Source of the DNA: Punica granatum
Taxonomy: Eukaryota; Streptophyta; Magnoliopsida; Myrtales; Lythraceae
Length of the DNA stretch: 64,000 bases
Reading direction: 5' to 3'
Assembly: GCF_007655135.1 (NCBI RefSeq)
Contig: NC_045129.1
Location: 38,689,122 to 38,753,121 of the forward strand
This document shows positions 10,798 to 20,960 of the stretch, one piece after another. A model generated the notes under the pieces. The model saw nothing but the letters and a program-made list of their open reading frames with translations, had not been told where the DNA came from and did not search any database. Position 1 is the first letter of the stretch. The number at the start of each line of letters is the position of its first letter. Position numbers and translations under genes: made by a program.

Positions 10798-12294
10798 CTA
10801 AGGGGTGCGTGGACCTCCACGGGCTCTCTTCCTGAACCTCTCCAAGGCGACATTCGCTCGTACCAGCTCCTGCTCGCGCCTCTGCAGCTCGGCGCGGGCC
10901 TGGGCGAGCTCTCTCTGTAATTGCCGCTGATCCACAAGCTGCTCGTCTTTCTCTGCGACTTCCCGACGAAGGTGATCTCTCTCGGCCCTGAGGTTAGCAA
11001 GCTCTGCTTGGATGGCCACGTTCGGGGTGAGAGGCGCTCCCGTTGGTCCGTTATCTTCAGCTCGTGGAGAGTCGGCGGAATCCTCGTGTGCTGTAGGACC
11101 CCACCGATAGAAACGGAGGACATATTCCTCGGTAGCCTGGAAATCCTGTTCTTCAAGGGTTGGATGCTCGGGGAAATACGGACGCTCAATGACCACGGTT
11201 CGCCACGCGTCCAAAACCCGTTCGATGTCTCTTTGGCGATCTACGGATGTCTGATCCTCCCGCCAAGTGTGTTCGAATTTAGCCCGTGCCGTGTCCTCGG
11301 GGACTGTCTGCAGGCTGCCAAACTGCCTCATCACTCGCGCCGGAAAATATGTGGTGGACCCCGCATGACTTACGAGTGGGACTCCGTTAAAATCAGAACA
11401 CCTAAGGGCCGCGGGTCCGGGTGGCATCCACGCGGCTCGCCACTTAAAGCCCCTAGGTGGTATTTCGCGAAAAATTTTCATCCACTCGGAAATCTTGCGT
11501 TCTTCCACGCGCACGAGGGACAACAATCGAGAAATGATCGACTCAGAACCATTAAAATACATAACCGGGCGCACTAGACCGAAGGGGTTTGCGTGGCTTT
11601 GAAACCAAATTTGTAAGAGGATGGGGGATCCTCTTATTCTTCGGTCGCGTGTTCTCAAAACACGGTCGAGGGACCGAACGGTCTCCGCCACAAGGGCTAC
11701 CTCGTAACCGCGCCCTCCGACCACTTGGAGGACAACACCGGCAAGGCCGCATCGATGAGACTATGCGAGCGAGGGAATAAGAGGGTCCCAAAGATTAGCA
11801 ATAGAACAGCATGACACAAATCCTTTCGAAGAAAATCCCCCGGACCCTATGCGCTCGGGACTCAATAAAAGGAGGAGTTTCTCGATTGCAATCTCCGTGC
11901 TGCCGGAGTATGCGAGAGTTCAGCATTCAAACGGGTCGTAGGAACCCCGAGTAGGCGTGAGACTAGGGTTGGTCGGGTGGTGTGGAAGTTGGGTTCTACA
12001 ATGCCGTGGACAACTGCAGTCCGACCGATGAGTGTCCGGTACTCCTCGATGGTTGGCGTGAGCTCGGTACCCTGTATATCGAAGACGGCACGACTTGGGT
12101 TCCAGAATGCGATGGCGGCCTCGAGAAAATTCCAATCTACACGTCGGGTAGCCAAAAAGGGAACATCTCCCGAACGCAGCGATATAGTGGCGGTCGACCG
12201 GGCGTAAAGCTGTCCATATGCGGGCAATCTCCTCGAGTGGCGGTGTGACTCTATCGAGGCGGGACAGGAGAATGAGTGCGCCATCCCTTACCAA
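10798..12294 (-). pseudogene. Retroelement ORF1 upstream of gag (DUF7745-like, coiled-coil end)
   Basis: The first part (12294-11880) contains DVPFLATRRVDWNFLEAAIA and GTELTPTIEEYRTLIGR, typical of the plant retroelement-associated domain I know as DUF7745. The second part is open from 11724 to 10798: a globular region (YFNGSESIISRLLSLV, GFKWRAAWMPP) followed by a long heptad-rich coiled coil (ELANLRAERDHLRREVAE, residues about 240-300 of that frame). Small indels break the frame near 12180 and between 11900 and 11725. No ATG is in frame with the very first codons, so the true start is uncertain. The function of such ORF1 proteins is unknown. Confidence 0.75.
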
Positions 12295-12843
12295 GATGAA
12301 AGGAAGATCGACTTAAGACTCATCAATGGGAATGACATCCTAATTTTGAAAATTTACATGATGCATGCTTGCGAAAATGTAAATGCCCACGGCTTAATTC
12401 ATGATACATGGTACATGTACATCGCTCTCGAAATAGAAAAGACTCAAGTGGCACGCAGGCCGACTCAACGGACTGTTCGTCGAAGCCAGGTTGGAGGATG
12501 GCATGGAGCTCCTGTAGAATGCATGGTTTTAGTGCTACAGGGACCGTGCTACGTAAGGATGGGGGCTCCCGACTCAAGGGTGTCAATTCCTTGAAATCGA
12601 GCGGGGATCTTTAGGGGCCTAATCGACGGTCCAACCGTGCGACGTACCCTTACTCGGAACCCCTATTTAACCTATGCTCCTATTACCGGTCGTGGGACGC
12701 GACCCATAGGTACCTAGAAGCTAGTATGATATGCAATGCATGTGCGGGAAATAAAAGTGCGTAAGTAGATAAGCGGGAAATGCGGAAAGCGGTAAATAAA
12801 CAAGCAAACAAAGCAAGCGGGAACGAGCCCGAACCCTCTAAGT

Positions 12844-12862
12844 GTCCCCAGTGGAGTCGCCA
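12844..12862 (-). other. Primer-binding site, right copy (tRNA-Arg(ACG) type)
   Basis: Identical to the left copy: GTCCCCAGTGGAGTCGCCA on the plus strand. It sits 3 bp from the LTR edge at 12866, as expected for the start of minus-strand DNA synthesis, and fixes the element's orientation. Confidence 0.88.
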
Positions 12863-13050
12863 AGCTGTGCGCACCCGAATTTCGTCTCGTCGGGGCACGG
12901 AATGCGCGCGCCTATGCAACGCGGCTTGGGGTGTCCACCTTCCCGGGGACGCGCGACGGACGCACGTGAGAAGGAGTCGCCACTTGCCATTTTACGACCC
13001 GAAGGTCGAGGGCCGGCAAGTTACCGGGTCTAGGGGTACAGGGTACACCT

Positions 13051-13079
13051 AATTGCTAAGGCATATGGTCTACGAAACC
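13051..13079 (+). other. tRNA-Arg-like segment in right LTR
   Basis: The plus strand reads AATTGCTAAGGC, then ATA, then TGGTCTACGAAACC. Plant tRNA-Arg(ACG), as I remember it, has AATGGATAAGGC, then GC, then the same 14 bases around the ACG anticodon. The element RNA is the minus strand, so it would be complementary to this part of the same tRNA whose 3' end matches the PBS at 12844-12862. Chance resemblance has not been excluded by computation. Confidence 0.5.
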
Positions 13080-14994
13080 CAAGGTTCCGAATTCGGGGGT
13101 TCTATTACATGCGAGCCTATATCTCGCATGCCCTATCGGTACTCTAGCTTGTCTAGGCTTACCATTTTTAATTTAATTACCACTTAATTAAGTTCCGCTC
13201 ATCTTACGCGTTTTGACACCGTAAATTCGAAGGAACACTCCGACCGTCCACTCTCCGACCGGGATTCTTACATGAATGAATGTACAATATAAATCCTTAC
13301 ATTGTCCTCTCAAATAAATAAAATACAAGTTACAACAACTGAATCCCGGTCGAATTGCATTCGGTTATTATTCCACTCGTGCTCACCGTGTGGTTTGAAA
13401 AGAGACCGAAATTGAAATTAAGATGTGCGCTCAGTGTTAGGGGAATTGAACCCCGTGATCTACGATTGGGGCGTTGGACCCCTATGAATCGTGCCCTGAA
13501 GGATCGGGCTCGATCCACATAGCAAACAAGTGCAAGAATGTTAACAAGCGGACATAAATAAACAAAAAATGGGGTTATTGTTGCCGAATTTACGTAATTA
13601 ACCATTATTAACCGGGGTATCTTGTCATACAAATCCTACCCTAAAGCAAACAAAGTGGGTACAAGGTGTGAAACGATCAAGGATCGCCTCGGGAAGGTAT
13701 TTCGCATTTGGCATTATTTTCAAGGACTTGACGTACGTGACGTCCATTGTCAAATCTTGTGTTTGTGGATTGCTTTTAGAATTGTTCTATGTTGTGACAC
13801 TACGGTTGTTACAGGTTATTACCGAACATTGATTCCACCTGTACATCCTAAAATCTAGTGCCTATCCCACTATTGCCCTTTTGTCTTAGCCAAGTATATA
13901 ATTAATCCGGTATTTATTATATTTTGAGCCAATCCTCCCGAACTAACTACCCGAGACTATGCTAGAATAACAAAAACTCATCGGTCGGATAGGGCGGGCT
14001 ATGCAGATGAACCTGCGCCTAGATAGGTAGCCCATCCCTACCCTGATACCGCATGTTTCTCTTATTCTAACCCTAGGGGGTGTCGCTAGGTTGCAAATAG
14101 ACGATTTTGCCCTTGAGATAAAAATTGTTTTCGGAAAGAGAAATTACGCGGTGCGGGCCATCTCGGCCTGTGACCGGCGCTAACCGATCCCTGGACCTTC
14201 CAGGGTTGTCAAGAACCCTAAAAGAGCCAAAAGATCGGTTAATCTATCCGGAAGTGATCTAAGAAGAACTTCCACGTCCCGACCTGAGTTTCCTGAAATC
14301 AGGTGAGGCCTCGAGTCAAGACGCGCAAGTCCTTCCTAGACATCCATGTCACATCGAACTACGTGTCTCGAGTTTTATAAAATTTGCAAGTTTTGAGGAG
14401 GGCACAAACGCATGTTTGCAACCTATCAACGCGTGTTACCGGTTTATTACCAATTCGTACAAAATTATTAGGGCCAAGTGAATTAATTAATCGTGTGAAC
14501 GTCAAATTACCCCGTTAGTGAATTCATTGATTAAATTAATTAATATTTGCCAAATGCTCTAAATATTCGGGTTTCGGACCATCGAACCGATCATTGATGG
14601 ACCGTCCGATGCGAATCCTAATTCCCGATCGCCTTAGGATTTAAAAATTAATTTTAGGTCGAGTTTGCAAGATTAACCCGATTCATGTGAGGTTTCGATT
14701 TAAACGATAAAGCATTTTAAGCACAGATCAAGAGCATATCACCACATCAAGCACGGCGAACATACAAATTTACATGACCGGTGCCGCCATGATCATGAAA
14801 CACATACAAACATACACGCAAACACGATATCAACGAAATCGATAAAACGGCACCGATTCATGGAAAGCGAAAAATCATGCAAAAGCACACACGTTGTCAT
14901 GCCGTATACATATAATCACAAGAATAAAATATTTAAACATGGCACACACGCTGTCGGTCGGTGATCCAAGTAGGAAAGAGCTGGATGTCTTTGA

Positions 14995-15260
14995 AAAATG
15001 TTCAGGACTGATTTGAAAATTCCGAAAGTTAAGGGACTGATTTGCAAACTCCGAAAAGCTCAGGGACTGATGTGAAAATTCGAAAGGTTCAGGACTAATG
15101 TGAAAATTCCGAAAAATTCAGGAACTGATTTGAAAATGCAAGAAGTTTAGGGACTGATTTAAAAAATTCCGAAAAGTTCAGGACTGATCTGGAGATTCCG
15201 AAAAGTTCAGGGACTGATTTAAAATTTTCGAAAAGTTCAGACTGATATGAAGATATTAAA
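14995..15260. repeat. Imperfect tandem array of about 35-bp units in the LTR
   Basis: Roughly eight units share GGGACTGATTTGAAAA, TTCCGAAAAGTTCA or close variants. Units differ by point changes and small indels. The array lies in the part of the LTR lost from the left copy by the gap, so its variation between LTRs cannot be judged. Confidence 0.8.
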
Positions 15261-16746
15261 ATAACCGGGACTTGACTGGAAACAATTTTAAAATTCAGGG
15301 CAGATCTGAAAATAAAAATTGCGTCCTCTGTACTGAAATGAGAGACAAAACGAAAAGTTTGTAAAATCGAGTTTGAGACAAATCCGATCACCCGTACAGC
15401 CCAATAATATTCATTTCACATCATATTCATCCAAGTAAGCATAATATTCAGAAGCGGAGTCCTAAACATGCCACTAAGTTGGGGATTTACCTAATTCGGG
15501 AGATTGGGGGTGAATCTGTAAAATAAGAAAAAAATTAAAAAAAAATTAAAAAATTCGCCGGGTAATTGGGCTGCTGAGGAGGATTGGGCCGGACTGGGCC
15601 CTTGAGATCTGGGCTGGGCCGATTGGGTGTTGGGCCGAGTTGGGCTGTCGGTGCTGGGCTGGGCGTCGGCGGCGGACTGGACCGGGCCTGCTGCTGGGCG
15701 AGCTGGATGGCTGGACCGAGCCGGCGTCTCTGGAGAAACCCGAAAAATAAAATCGACCAGGTTAGTGTACGGGAAACCGAGAGCAAAGGGGTCGAGGGAG
15801 TTAACGGGGTCACGAGCTCGAGGAACTCCGGGTTTCCGAGGGCGTGTGAGCTGAGGGAGATTCCGGAAATCGAGCTCTGGAAGAATCAGTGTGATAGCTG
15901 GAGTTTTCGGAAGTTTCAGCCGTGGGGGGATTCGGGTGAGCTGAGGGAGTTCCGTTCGGATGCTATCGAGCTGAGAGAGAGCGTGGGCTGGGGAAATTTT
16001 TCCGGGAGAATCGATGAGCTCCCGGGATTTTTTCGTCTGTGAGCTCCGACCGTCTTTTGTCCGTGAGCCCCTTTTCCAGCTGCGGTTTTTCTTTTAAACC
16101 GAGAGAGAAGAGAGAGAGAGGAGAGAGAGAGAGAGTGCGTTTGCGTGTTCGAGAGAGGAGTCGCGTGCGCATAGGGGTTGGCGCGCGGCAGGCAGGCTCG
16201 GGCGCAGCGGCAGCAGAGGTCCCGAGACCGGTCCGTTCCTGCCAGGAAGAAGAAGAAGAGAAGAAAAAGAAAAAAAGAAAAGAAGAAGAAGACAGGAAGA
16301 AGAAGAAACGATGAAGAAGAAGAACAGGAAAATGGGGGGAGGGGGGCCTGGTCAACGGTCAAAGTTGTCAGACTTTGACCGTTTGACCCTTTTTTTTTTT
16401 TTTTTTGACGCGCGTATAAATTGAAAATTCCATCTTCTTGATCGGACGTCGAAAAAATAATTCGAGATTGCCATCGTGTTCAGAAAAATTCGCTGATCGA
16501 TATTGTGCGATGAATTTATTTTCAATCTCGAATTTTGTCCCGAATTTTGAAAATTGACGTCGATGTACGCGAAGTTCGAAAATGTCCCAAATAAAATTAG
16601 TGTTAAATTAGGCAAATTGCTATTTCCAAAAATGTCCTAAAAAGTCGTGAATACTCGAGTAATTAATCGGAAATATTTCCCTCACGAGTGGTAAAAATGG
16701 CGATTTTGCCCCTCTGGAGCCGGTGGACCAAAATTGGGTGCTGACA

Positions 16747-16751
16747 CTAAT
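16747..16751. other. Candidate target-site duplication, right side (CTAAT)
   Basis: These are the five bases directly outside the LTR. Ty3/gypsy elements duplicate 5 bp, but the partner cannot be checked because the left edge is in the gap or in a tandem copy. Confidence 0.3.
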
Positions 16752-16995
16752 AAATAAATAAATTTTCATGGGCTTTAGGTGTCCACGGCCTCGATGGAGG
16801 AAGCCATTGGATCTAATATGAATCACTTCCATATGGTATTCATCGCATGCGAGGTTTCAATTTCAATCATCCTTATGGGCCACTGATATAAGCCCACGAG
16901 CCCAGATATCACAGGGCCCAAGCGGGACCTCTGTGTGCGAGCGCGCGTGACTGCGTGTATATGTGCGTGGACAGGCAGACAGGACGAGACAATCA

Positions 16996-17006
16996 ATCCC
17001 ACATCG
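16996..17006 (+). promoter_or_regulatory. Upstream sequence element (USE) of the U4 gene
   Basis: ATCCCACATCG matches the plant snRNA USE consensus RTCCCACATCG exactly. It lies 33 bp before the TATA box, the wider spacing known for RNA polymerase II snRNA genes in plants. It is only 249 bp from the retrotransposon edge. Confidence 0.9.
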
Positions 17007-17039
17007 ATTGGCCAAGGAGTTTGAGAGGGACTGCGTTCA

Positions 17040-17047
17040 TTATAAAA
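17040..17047 (+). promoter_or_regulatory. TATA box of the U4 gene
   Basis: TTATAAAA lies about 30-35 bp before the predicted U4 start at 17075 and follows the USE at Pol II-type spacing. Confidence 0.85.
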
Positions 17048-17074
17048 TCAAGGGGAGGTGAAGGAGTGATTCCT

Positions 17075-17228
17075 ATCTTTGCGCTTGGGGCAATGACGCA
17101 GCTAGTGAGGTTCTAACCGAGGCGCGTCAATTGCTGGTTGAAAACTATTTCCAAATCCCCTCTTCGGCCTGGGCCTTGCCCCAGTGCCGTGGAGAATTTC
17201 TGGAAGGGCTCCCCTCCCTCGGACGGGG
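17075..17228 (+). ncRNA. U4: U4 spliceosomal snRNA
   Basis: The start ATCTTTGCGCTTGGGGCAAT is the plant U4 5' end, containing the U6-pairing stem II and stem I segments. TGAGGTTCTAACCGAGG is the 5' stem-loop with the kink-turn that binds Snu13/15.5K. GAGAATTTCTGGAAG near 17191-17205 holds the Sm site, followed by a short GC-rich 3' stem-loop. U4 pairs with U6 in the U4/U6.U5 tri-snRNP and keeps U6 inactive until spliceosome activation. The 3' end is set by the usual plant length of about 154 nt and could lie a few bases downstream. With USE and TATA present it looks like a working gene. Confidence 0.93.
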
Positions 17229-17236
17229 TAAAGCCC

Positions 17237-18392
17237 TACAATACCCCTCAACGAAGCTTTCTCCTAGCATTTAATAACTTCCTAACCAAATAATACAGAA
17301 TGAGATGATATAATTTGAAGTTCGACGAGAAATCGATGTAATGTAATGGAATACAGTAATGCTGGGAAGACCGCGTTTGTTTGGCTGGCTGTGAATTTTG
17401 ATTCAGAAATCGATGTAATTCAGTGGCACACTGAATTACATAGAGAGATCGCCCAAACTTTTTGAGTTGTCTATCTAGTATGATATCGAGAGATCGTCCG
17501 AGCTTTTCTTTGAACTTTCTAACTAATATGATATGATTTGAAGTTTGATCAAGAAATCGATAATTCGGGACATATAGTCTTGCTGGGATTGTTCGTGTCT
17601 TAGATGCGCTTTCATTTATTATTTTCTTTGTATATCTTTCTATTTTGTTCGTCTCTTTATTTTCATTATTTCTCTCAATTTTATGTCCTGTTCTTGGCCA
17701 ATGAAAATTTCTTACAACGGTAGAGAATCAGAGCTAGCTCAGCAAATGTTTTCATAATATAAGTTACCATCAGCGTTCATTGTTCTAGCACGCTGACGGG
17801 GACTAGGAATAACCAGAGGAATCCTCATAAATCCGAAAAACTCATCCACAGCAATAACGTCCGAAATTAAGAAAAAGATGTTATAAATTACCATAGTTTT
17901 AATTATACCATCTATTTAATAGTCAAGTCACCGCAATTGACAACTCCCCTTTGAAGAAGACCATGGAAATTCAATTCGATCAGCTCTTGCATTTCCATAT
18001 GGAATACGAGACAAAATCGGATATATCCACGTGGCCCAAAATCCAACGGCCAGGATTTTATCTGATTAAGAGAATTCGTACTAGGTAATCTTGCGAAGGT
18101 TGCCACAACACGTACATTTTACACATATAGAAATCCCTCAAATTGTGACTGACAAATTTAGAGCCATCCACAGCTCCCCAACCCCACCCCCCTTTGAACG
18201 ATTCCACCATTTTTCCCCTTCTCCCTCAAGAAAACAAAATCAAAGTCTTTCAATTCCTTCAACCTCACGTATCAATTTTGAATCTTTGACCCCCTCGAGA
18301 AGTTTGGAATAGTTCCCTAGTTCCTTTCTTTGGTTTTTCGGGTGGCGAATGATCGAGCGGAGACTCGCGGGCCAGGGAATTGCTATCGGGAT
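17237..18392. other. Spacer and 5' region of the GT47 gene
   Basis: After a possible snRNA 3'-box-like stretch (17240-17260) the spacer is AT-rich. It holds a loosely repeated motif (GAAGTT...GAGAAATCGAT near 17320, 17410 and 17540). A stretch from about 18080 to 18390 is likely promoter and 5' untranslated sequence of the glycosyltransferase gene. No other gene is seen. Confidence 0.5.
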
Positions 18393-20333
18393 ATGGAGAG
18401 ACCGGTCATCGGGAAGTACCGCAGGGGATTCCTGTTTGTGTCCGTGGCAGCTTTCGTCTTCTGGGTCGCGCTGATTTACGTGTTCAATCGGGATGTCGTG
18501 GTCGATGGAGAGATTGACATAAAGCCATTGGCTGATCATGTGGACCAGGTGGGCGGTTCGGATGCGGGTGGTACCAGTGATAAGGACGACTTCATGATTC
18601 ATCCCAATGTGGTCGAGAAGGCTGAGGAAAATCTTGTGCAGACATCTGGTTCGGGTGATAGCGTGGGGAATGAGGAAGAGGTTCGACAGCCTATGAGGAA
18701 TACTGTCAGCGGAGACGATTCGAATGAGGAACCGGATGATAGGACAGGTAATGATGAAGAGGTTCGGCAACCCCAGGGAAATGTAGAACGCAGGAATGAT
18801 TCGCATGAAGAACCGGTCAATAGCACCAAGAGCGGAGAAGAAGAGGTTCAGCAGCGGCCTCTGAGGGATACCGATTCGGATGAAGAGCCGGTCGGTAGCC
18901 ATCGGACCGAGGATCATGAGGCTCAGCAGCCTCTTAGAAAGGAAGTGGAAGGTTCCAGGTTGAACGATCAAGAACCGGTGAATAGCATTAGGACAGACAA
19001 AGAGGTTCTACTACCTCAGCGAAATATATCTGATGGGGTCGGGGATGGATCGAAAGAACACCCGGCTAGTACTGATTCAGCCAAAGCTGGAGCGGATGAA
19101 GCAGTCGAGGAGGAGGCGGTTGTTCCTGAAACGGATTCGTGTGAGGGCCGGTACATATTTGTCCAGATTCTGCCTAGGAGATTTCATGTGGACCTGCTGA
19201 GGAATTGTAAGTCCCTCAGTGCTTGGACCGACATGTGCGAGACTTTATCGAACGCGGGCCTTGGTCCGGAGTTGCCTAGTAATGAGAAGGCCCTGTCGAA
19301 GACCGGCTGGTACTCGACGAATCAGTTCTCGCTCGAGGTTATCTTCCACAACAGGATGAAGCAGTACAAATGCCTGACCAATGACTCCTCGATAGCGACA
19401 GCGATCTACATTCCCTACTATGCAGGCCTTGATGTGGCCCAGTTTCTATGGCACTCGACAAAGTATCGGGATATCGGGCCACAGGAGCTGGTCAAGTGGC
19501 TGCGGGCCAGGCCGGAGTGGAAGCGCATGTGGGGAAAGGACCATTTCCTGGTCGCCGGGAGGATCTCGTGGGATTTTCGGAGGGAGACCTTCAATGACTC
19601 CGATTGGGGCACCAACCTACTAGTCCTTCCCGAGGTCAAGCGAATGACGAGTCTGGTCCTTGAGTCGACATTAATTCCAGATGCTACGGACTTTGCGATC
19701 CCGTATCCGACCTACTTCCACCCGTGGAGTGATGCTGATGTGATCCATTGGCAGAACCAGATGAAGCGTCTCAAGAGGTCATACTTGTTCTCATTTGCCG
19801 GGGCCCGTAGGCCTAACTTACCAAACTCTATCAGGGACGAGATCATCGATCAGTGCCGGGCCGTGAAGAGCAAGTGCAAGCTCCTAGAGTGCTATTCCCG
19901 GGGCAACACTTGCTACCGGCCGGTGAACCTAATCCGGCTATTCCAGGAATCCGTCTTCTGCCTTCAGCCCCAGGGAGACTCCTACACCCGGAGGTCGACC
20001 TTCGACTCGATCCTCATGGGGTGCATCCCCGTTTTCTTCCACAGTGGGTCCGCCTACGATCAGTACAGGTGGCACCTCCCAAGCGACCACACCAAGTACT
20101 CGGTCTTCATCCCCGAGGCCGAGGTGAAGAAGCGGAAAGTGAACATCGAGAAGGTGCTGAGCGAGATCCCCAGGAGGAAGGTGGAGGAAATGCAGCAGGA
20201 GGTGATAGAGCTCATCCCCAAGATCGTGTATGCGGACCCAAGATCGGAGCTGGAGACATTTGAGGACGCATTCGATCTAACGGTAAAGGGAGTGCTGGAA
20301 AGAATAAAGACGCTGAGGCGGGAGGACCCTTGA
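18393..20333 (+). CDS. GT47 exostosin-family glycosyltransferase, MUR3/xyloglucan galactosyltransferase-like
   Basis: An intronless frame of 646 residues. The frame can be extended to 18330, but the first codon there is TTG, so I use the ATG at 18393. Residues about 11-32 are a hydrophobic signal anchor ([20 protein letters not shown]) after a basic tail, giving a type II Golgi protein. Residues about 93-240 are an acidic stem with repeats. Residues about 250-630 are the exostosin/GT47 domain, with [42 protein letters not shown] and ADPRSELET, all close to MUR3-family enzymes. These add galactose (or related sugars) to xyloglucan side chains in the Golgi. The exact acceptor and family member cannot be told from sequence. 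Length is near normal except for the expanded stem. Confidence 0.9.
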   Translation: MERPVIGKYRRGFLFVSVAAFVFWVALIYVFNRDVVVDGEIDIKPLADHVDQVGGSDAGGTSDKDDFMIHPNVVEKAEENLVQTSGSGDSVGNEEEVRQPMRNTVSGDDSNEEPDDRTGNDEEVRQPQGNVERRNDSHEEPVNSTKSGEEEVQQRPLRDTDSDEEPVGSHRTEDHEAQQPLRKEVEGSRLNDQEPVNSIRTDKEVLLPQRNISDGVGDGSKEHPASTDSAKAGADEAVEEEAVVPETDSCEGRYIFVQILPRRFHVDLLRNCKSLSAWTDMCETLSNAGLGPELPSNEKALSKTGWYSTNQFSLEVIFHNRMKQYKCLTNDSSIATAIYIPYYAGLDVAQFLWHSTKYRDIGPQELVKWLRARPEWKRMWGKDHFLVAGRISWDFRRETFNDSDWGTNLLVLPEVKRMTSLVLESTLIPDATDFAIPYPTYFHPWSDADVIHWQNQMKRLKRSYLFSFAGARRPNLPNSIRDEIIDQCRAVKSKCKLLECYSRGNTCYRPVNLIRLFQESVFCLQPQGDSYTRRSTFDSILMGCIPVFFHSGSAYDQYRWHLPSDHTKYSVFIPEAEVKKRKVNIEKVLSEIPRRKVEEMQQEVIELIPKIVYADPRSELETFEDAFDLTVKGVLERIKTLRREDP

Positions 20334-20594
20334 TGATCGGGATATTAACGATTAACGGATGAAACAGAGGACTAATTAAATTTCAGTCGATAGGCTAGGG
20401 AACTCGTTCCTAGGATGTTAACGGAACATGAAGAGGCATTGGAGGAGACAAAGATTCAATGTAAATTCTTTTGTAGGATTACTCTCATCTGATAGAAAAC
20501 GATTATTTGTTGGTTGGTTGAATTGCTTGAGAGTCTCATTGCCAGAACATGGGAAATCAACAGGGTTCCCTGTGTTTAAAGATGTTCAAATTGC

Positions 20595-20790
20595 AATGGC
20601 ATGACGAATGTGAGGCGGTTTAAACGGTTCGGCGTTTGTTTCGCTTAAGTTAAGTCTCAGGTTCGAGTCTTGTGAATGCAAAAAATCAATGCTGTGAGAG
20701 ATTTACCCATTAATGAGCCGACCTGGCTCGATTGTGTTAATCGAGGTCTAATTGAGTTTTCAGATATCAAAATTCACACGAAAAAAAAAA
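20595..20790 (+). repeat. Possible tRNA-derived SINE remnant
   Basis: AGGTTCGAGTCTTG near 20650 is a good Pol III B-box. It is followed by a plant-SINE-like body (GAGAGATTTACCC, GAGCCGACCTGGCTCGA) and an A-run at 20780-20791. The A-box part is poor and no clear target duplication is seen, so the call is tentative. Confidence 0.4.
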
Positions 20791-20888
20791 AATGCAATTG
20801 CCTGTTGGCTAAATAATAAGTAGATGGTTAGATGGTTGTTCAGATATTGCACAAACACTAGGATTTTCTCTGGCAAGCAGAACTAACA

Positions 20889-20960
20889 GCGTTTGTAGTC
20901 CAACGGTTAGGATAATTGCCTTCCAAGCAATAGACCCGGGTTCGACTCCCGGCAAACGCA
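20889..20960 (+). tRNA. trnG-UCC: tRNA-Gly (anticodon UCC)
   Basis: A 72-nt cloverleaf. The acceptor stem GCGTTTG pairs with CAAACGC before the discriminator A. The anticodon loop CTTCCAA has TCC at 20922-20924. The T arm is CCGGGTTCGACTCCCGG. A T-run at 20970-20974 serves as Pol III terminator. No intron and no encoded CCA, as in nuclear tRNA genes. It reads GGA codons. Confidence 0.96.

Larger units (their letters stand above)
678..16746 (-). mobile_element. Ty3/gypsy LTR retrotransposon, Tat/Ogre lineage
   Basis: The order read on the minus strand is LTR (16746-12866), tRNA-Arg PBS, ORF1, gag, aspartic protease, RT, RNase H, second (archaeal-type) RNase H, integrase, 3' noncoding repeats, LTR. 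RT before integrase places it in Ty3/gypsy. Long LTRs, an extra ORF before gag, a second RNase H between RT-RNase H and integrase, a tRNA-Arg PBS and an intron-like break between protease and RT are together hallmarks of the Tat/Ogre group. The coding regions carry many frameshifts, so this copy is not expected to be autonomous, although some indels may be sequencing errors. Confidence 0.93.
12866..16746 (-). repeat. Right (5') LTR, complete, about 3.9 kb
   Basis: Read on the minus strand the LTR begins TGTCAGCACCC (16746) and ends GTGCGCACA (12866), a TGT...ACA pair. The inner edge abuts the PBS. The outer edge is supported by a sharp change to unrelated sequence at 16747. Content in plus-strand order: a tRNA-Arg-like segment, about 1.9 kb matching the left LTR, a tandem array at 14995-15260, a GGGCTGGGCC-rich block (15560-15720), GA/GAA-rich low complexity (16095-16340), a T-run at 16388-16406 and AT-rich DNA. 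The plus-strand frame at 15584-16042 is a by-product of composition. Confidence 0.88.

Noticed and set aside
10921..11577. 218-residue plus-strand frame
   Set aside because: Opposite strand of the ORF1 coding region, no domain.
15584..16378. Frames of 66-152 residues in the LTR
   Set aside because: They arise from GGGCTGGGCC and GAA-rich composition, with no domain.
18330..18392. Extension of the GT47 frame upstream of 18393
   Set aside because: The first codon is TTG; the ATG at 18393 gives a proper signal anchor.
18240..18971. 243-residue minus-strand frame over the GT47 gene
   Set aside because: It mirrors the repeat-rich sense frame; no recognisable domain, and the sense gene is well supported.
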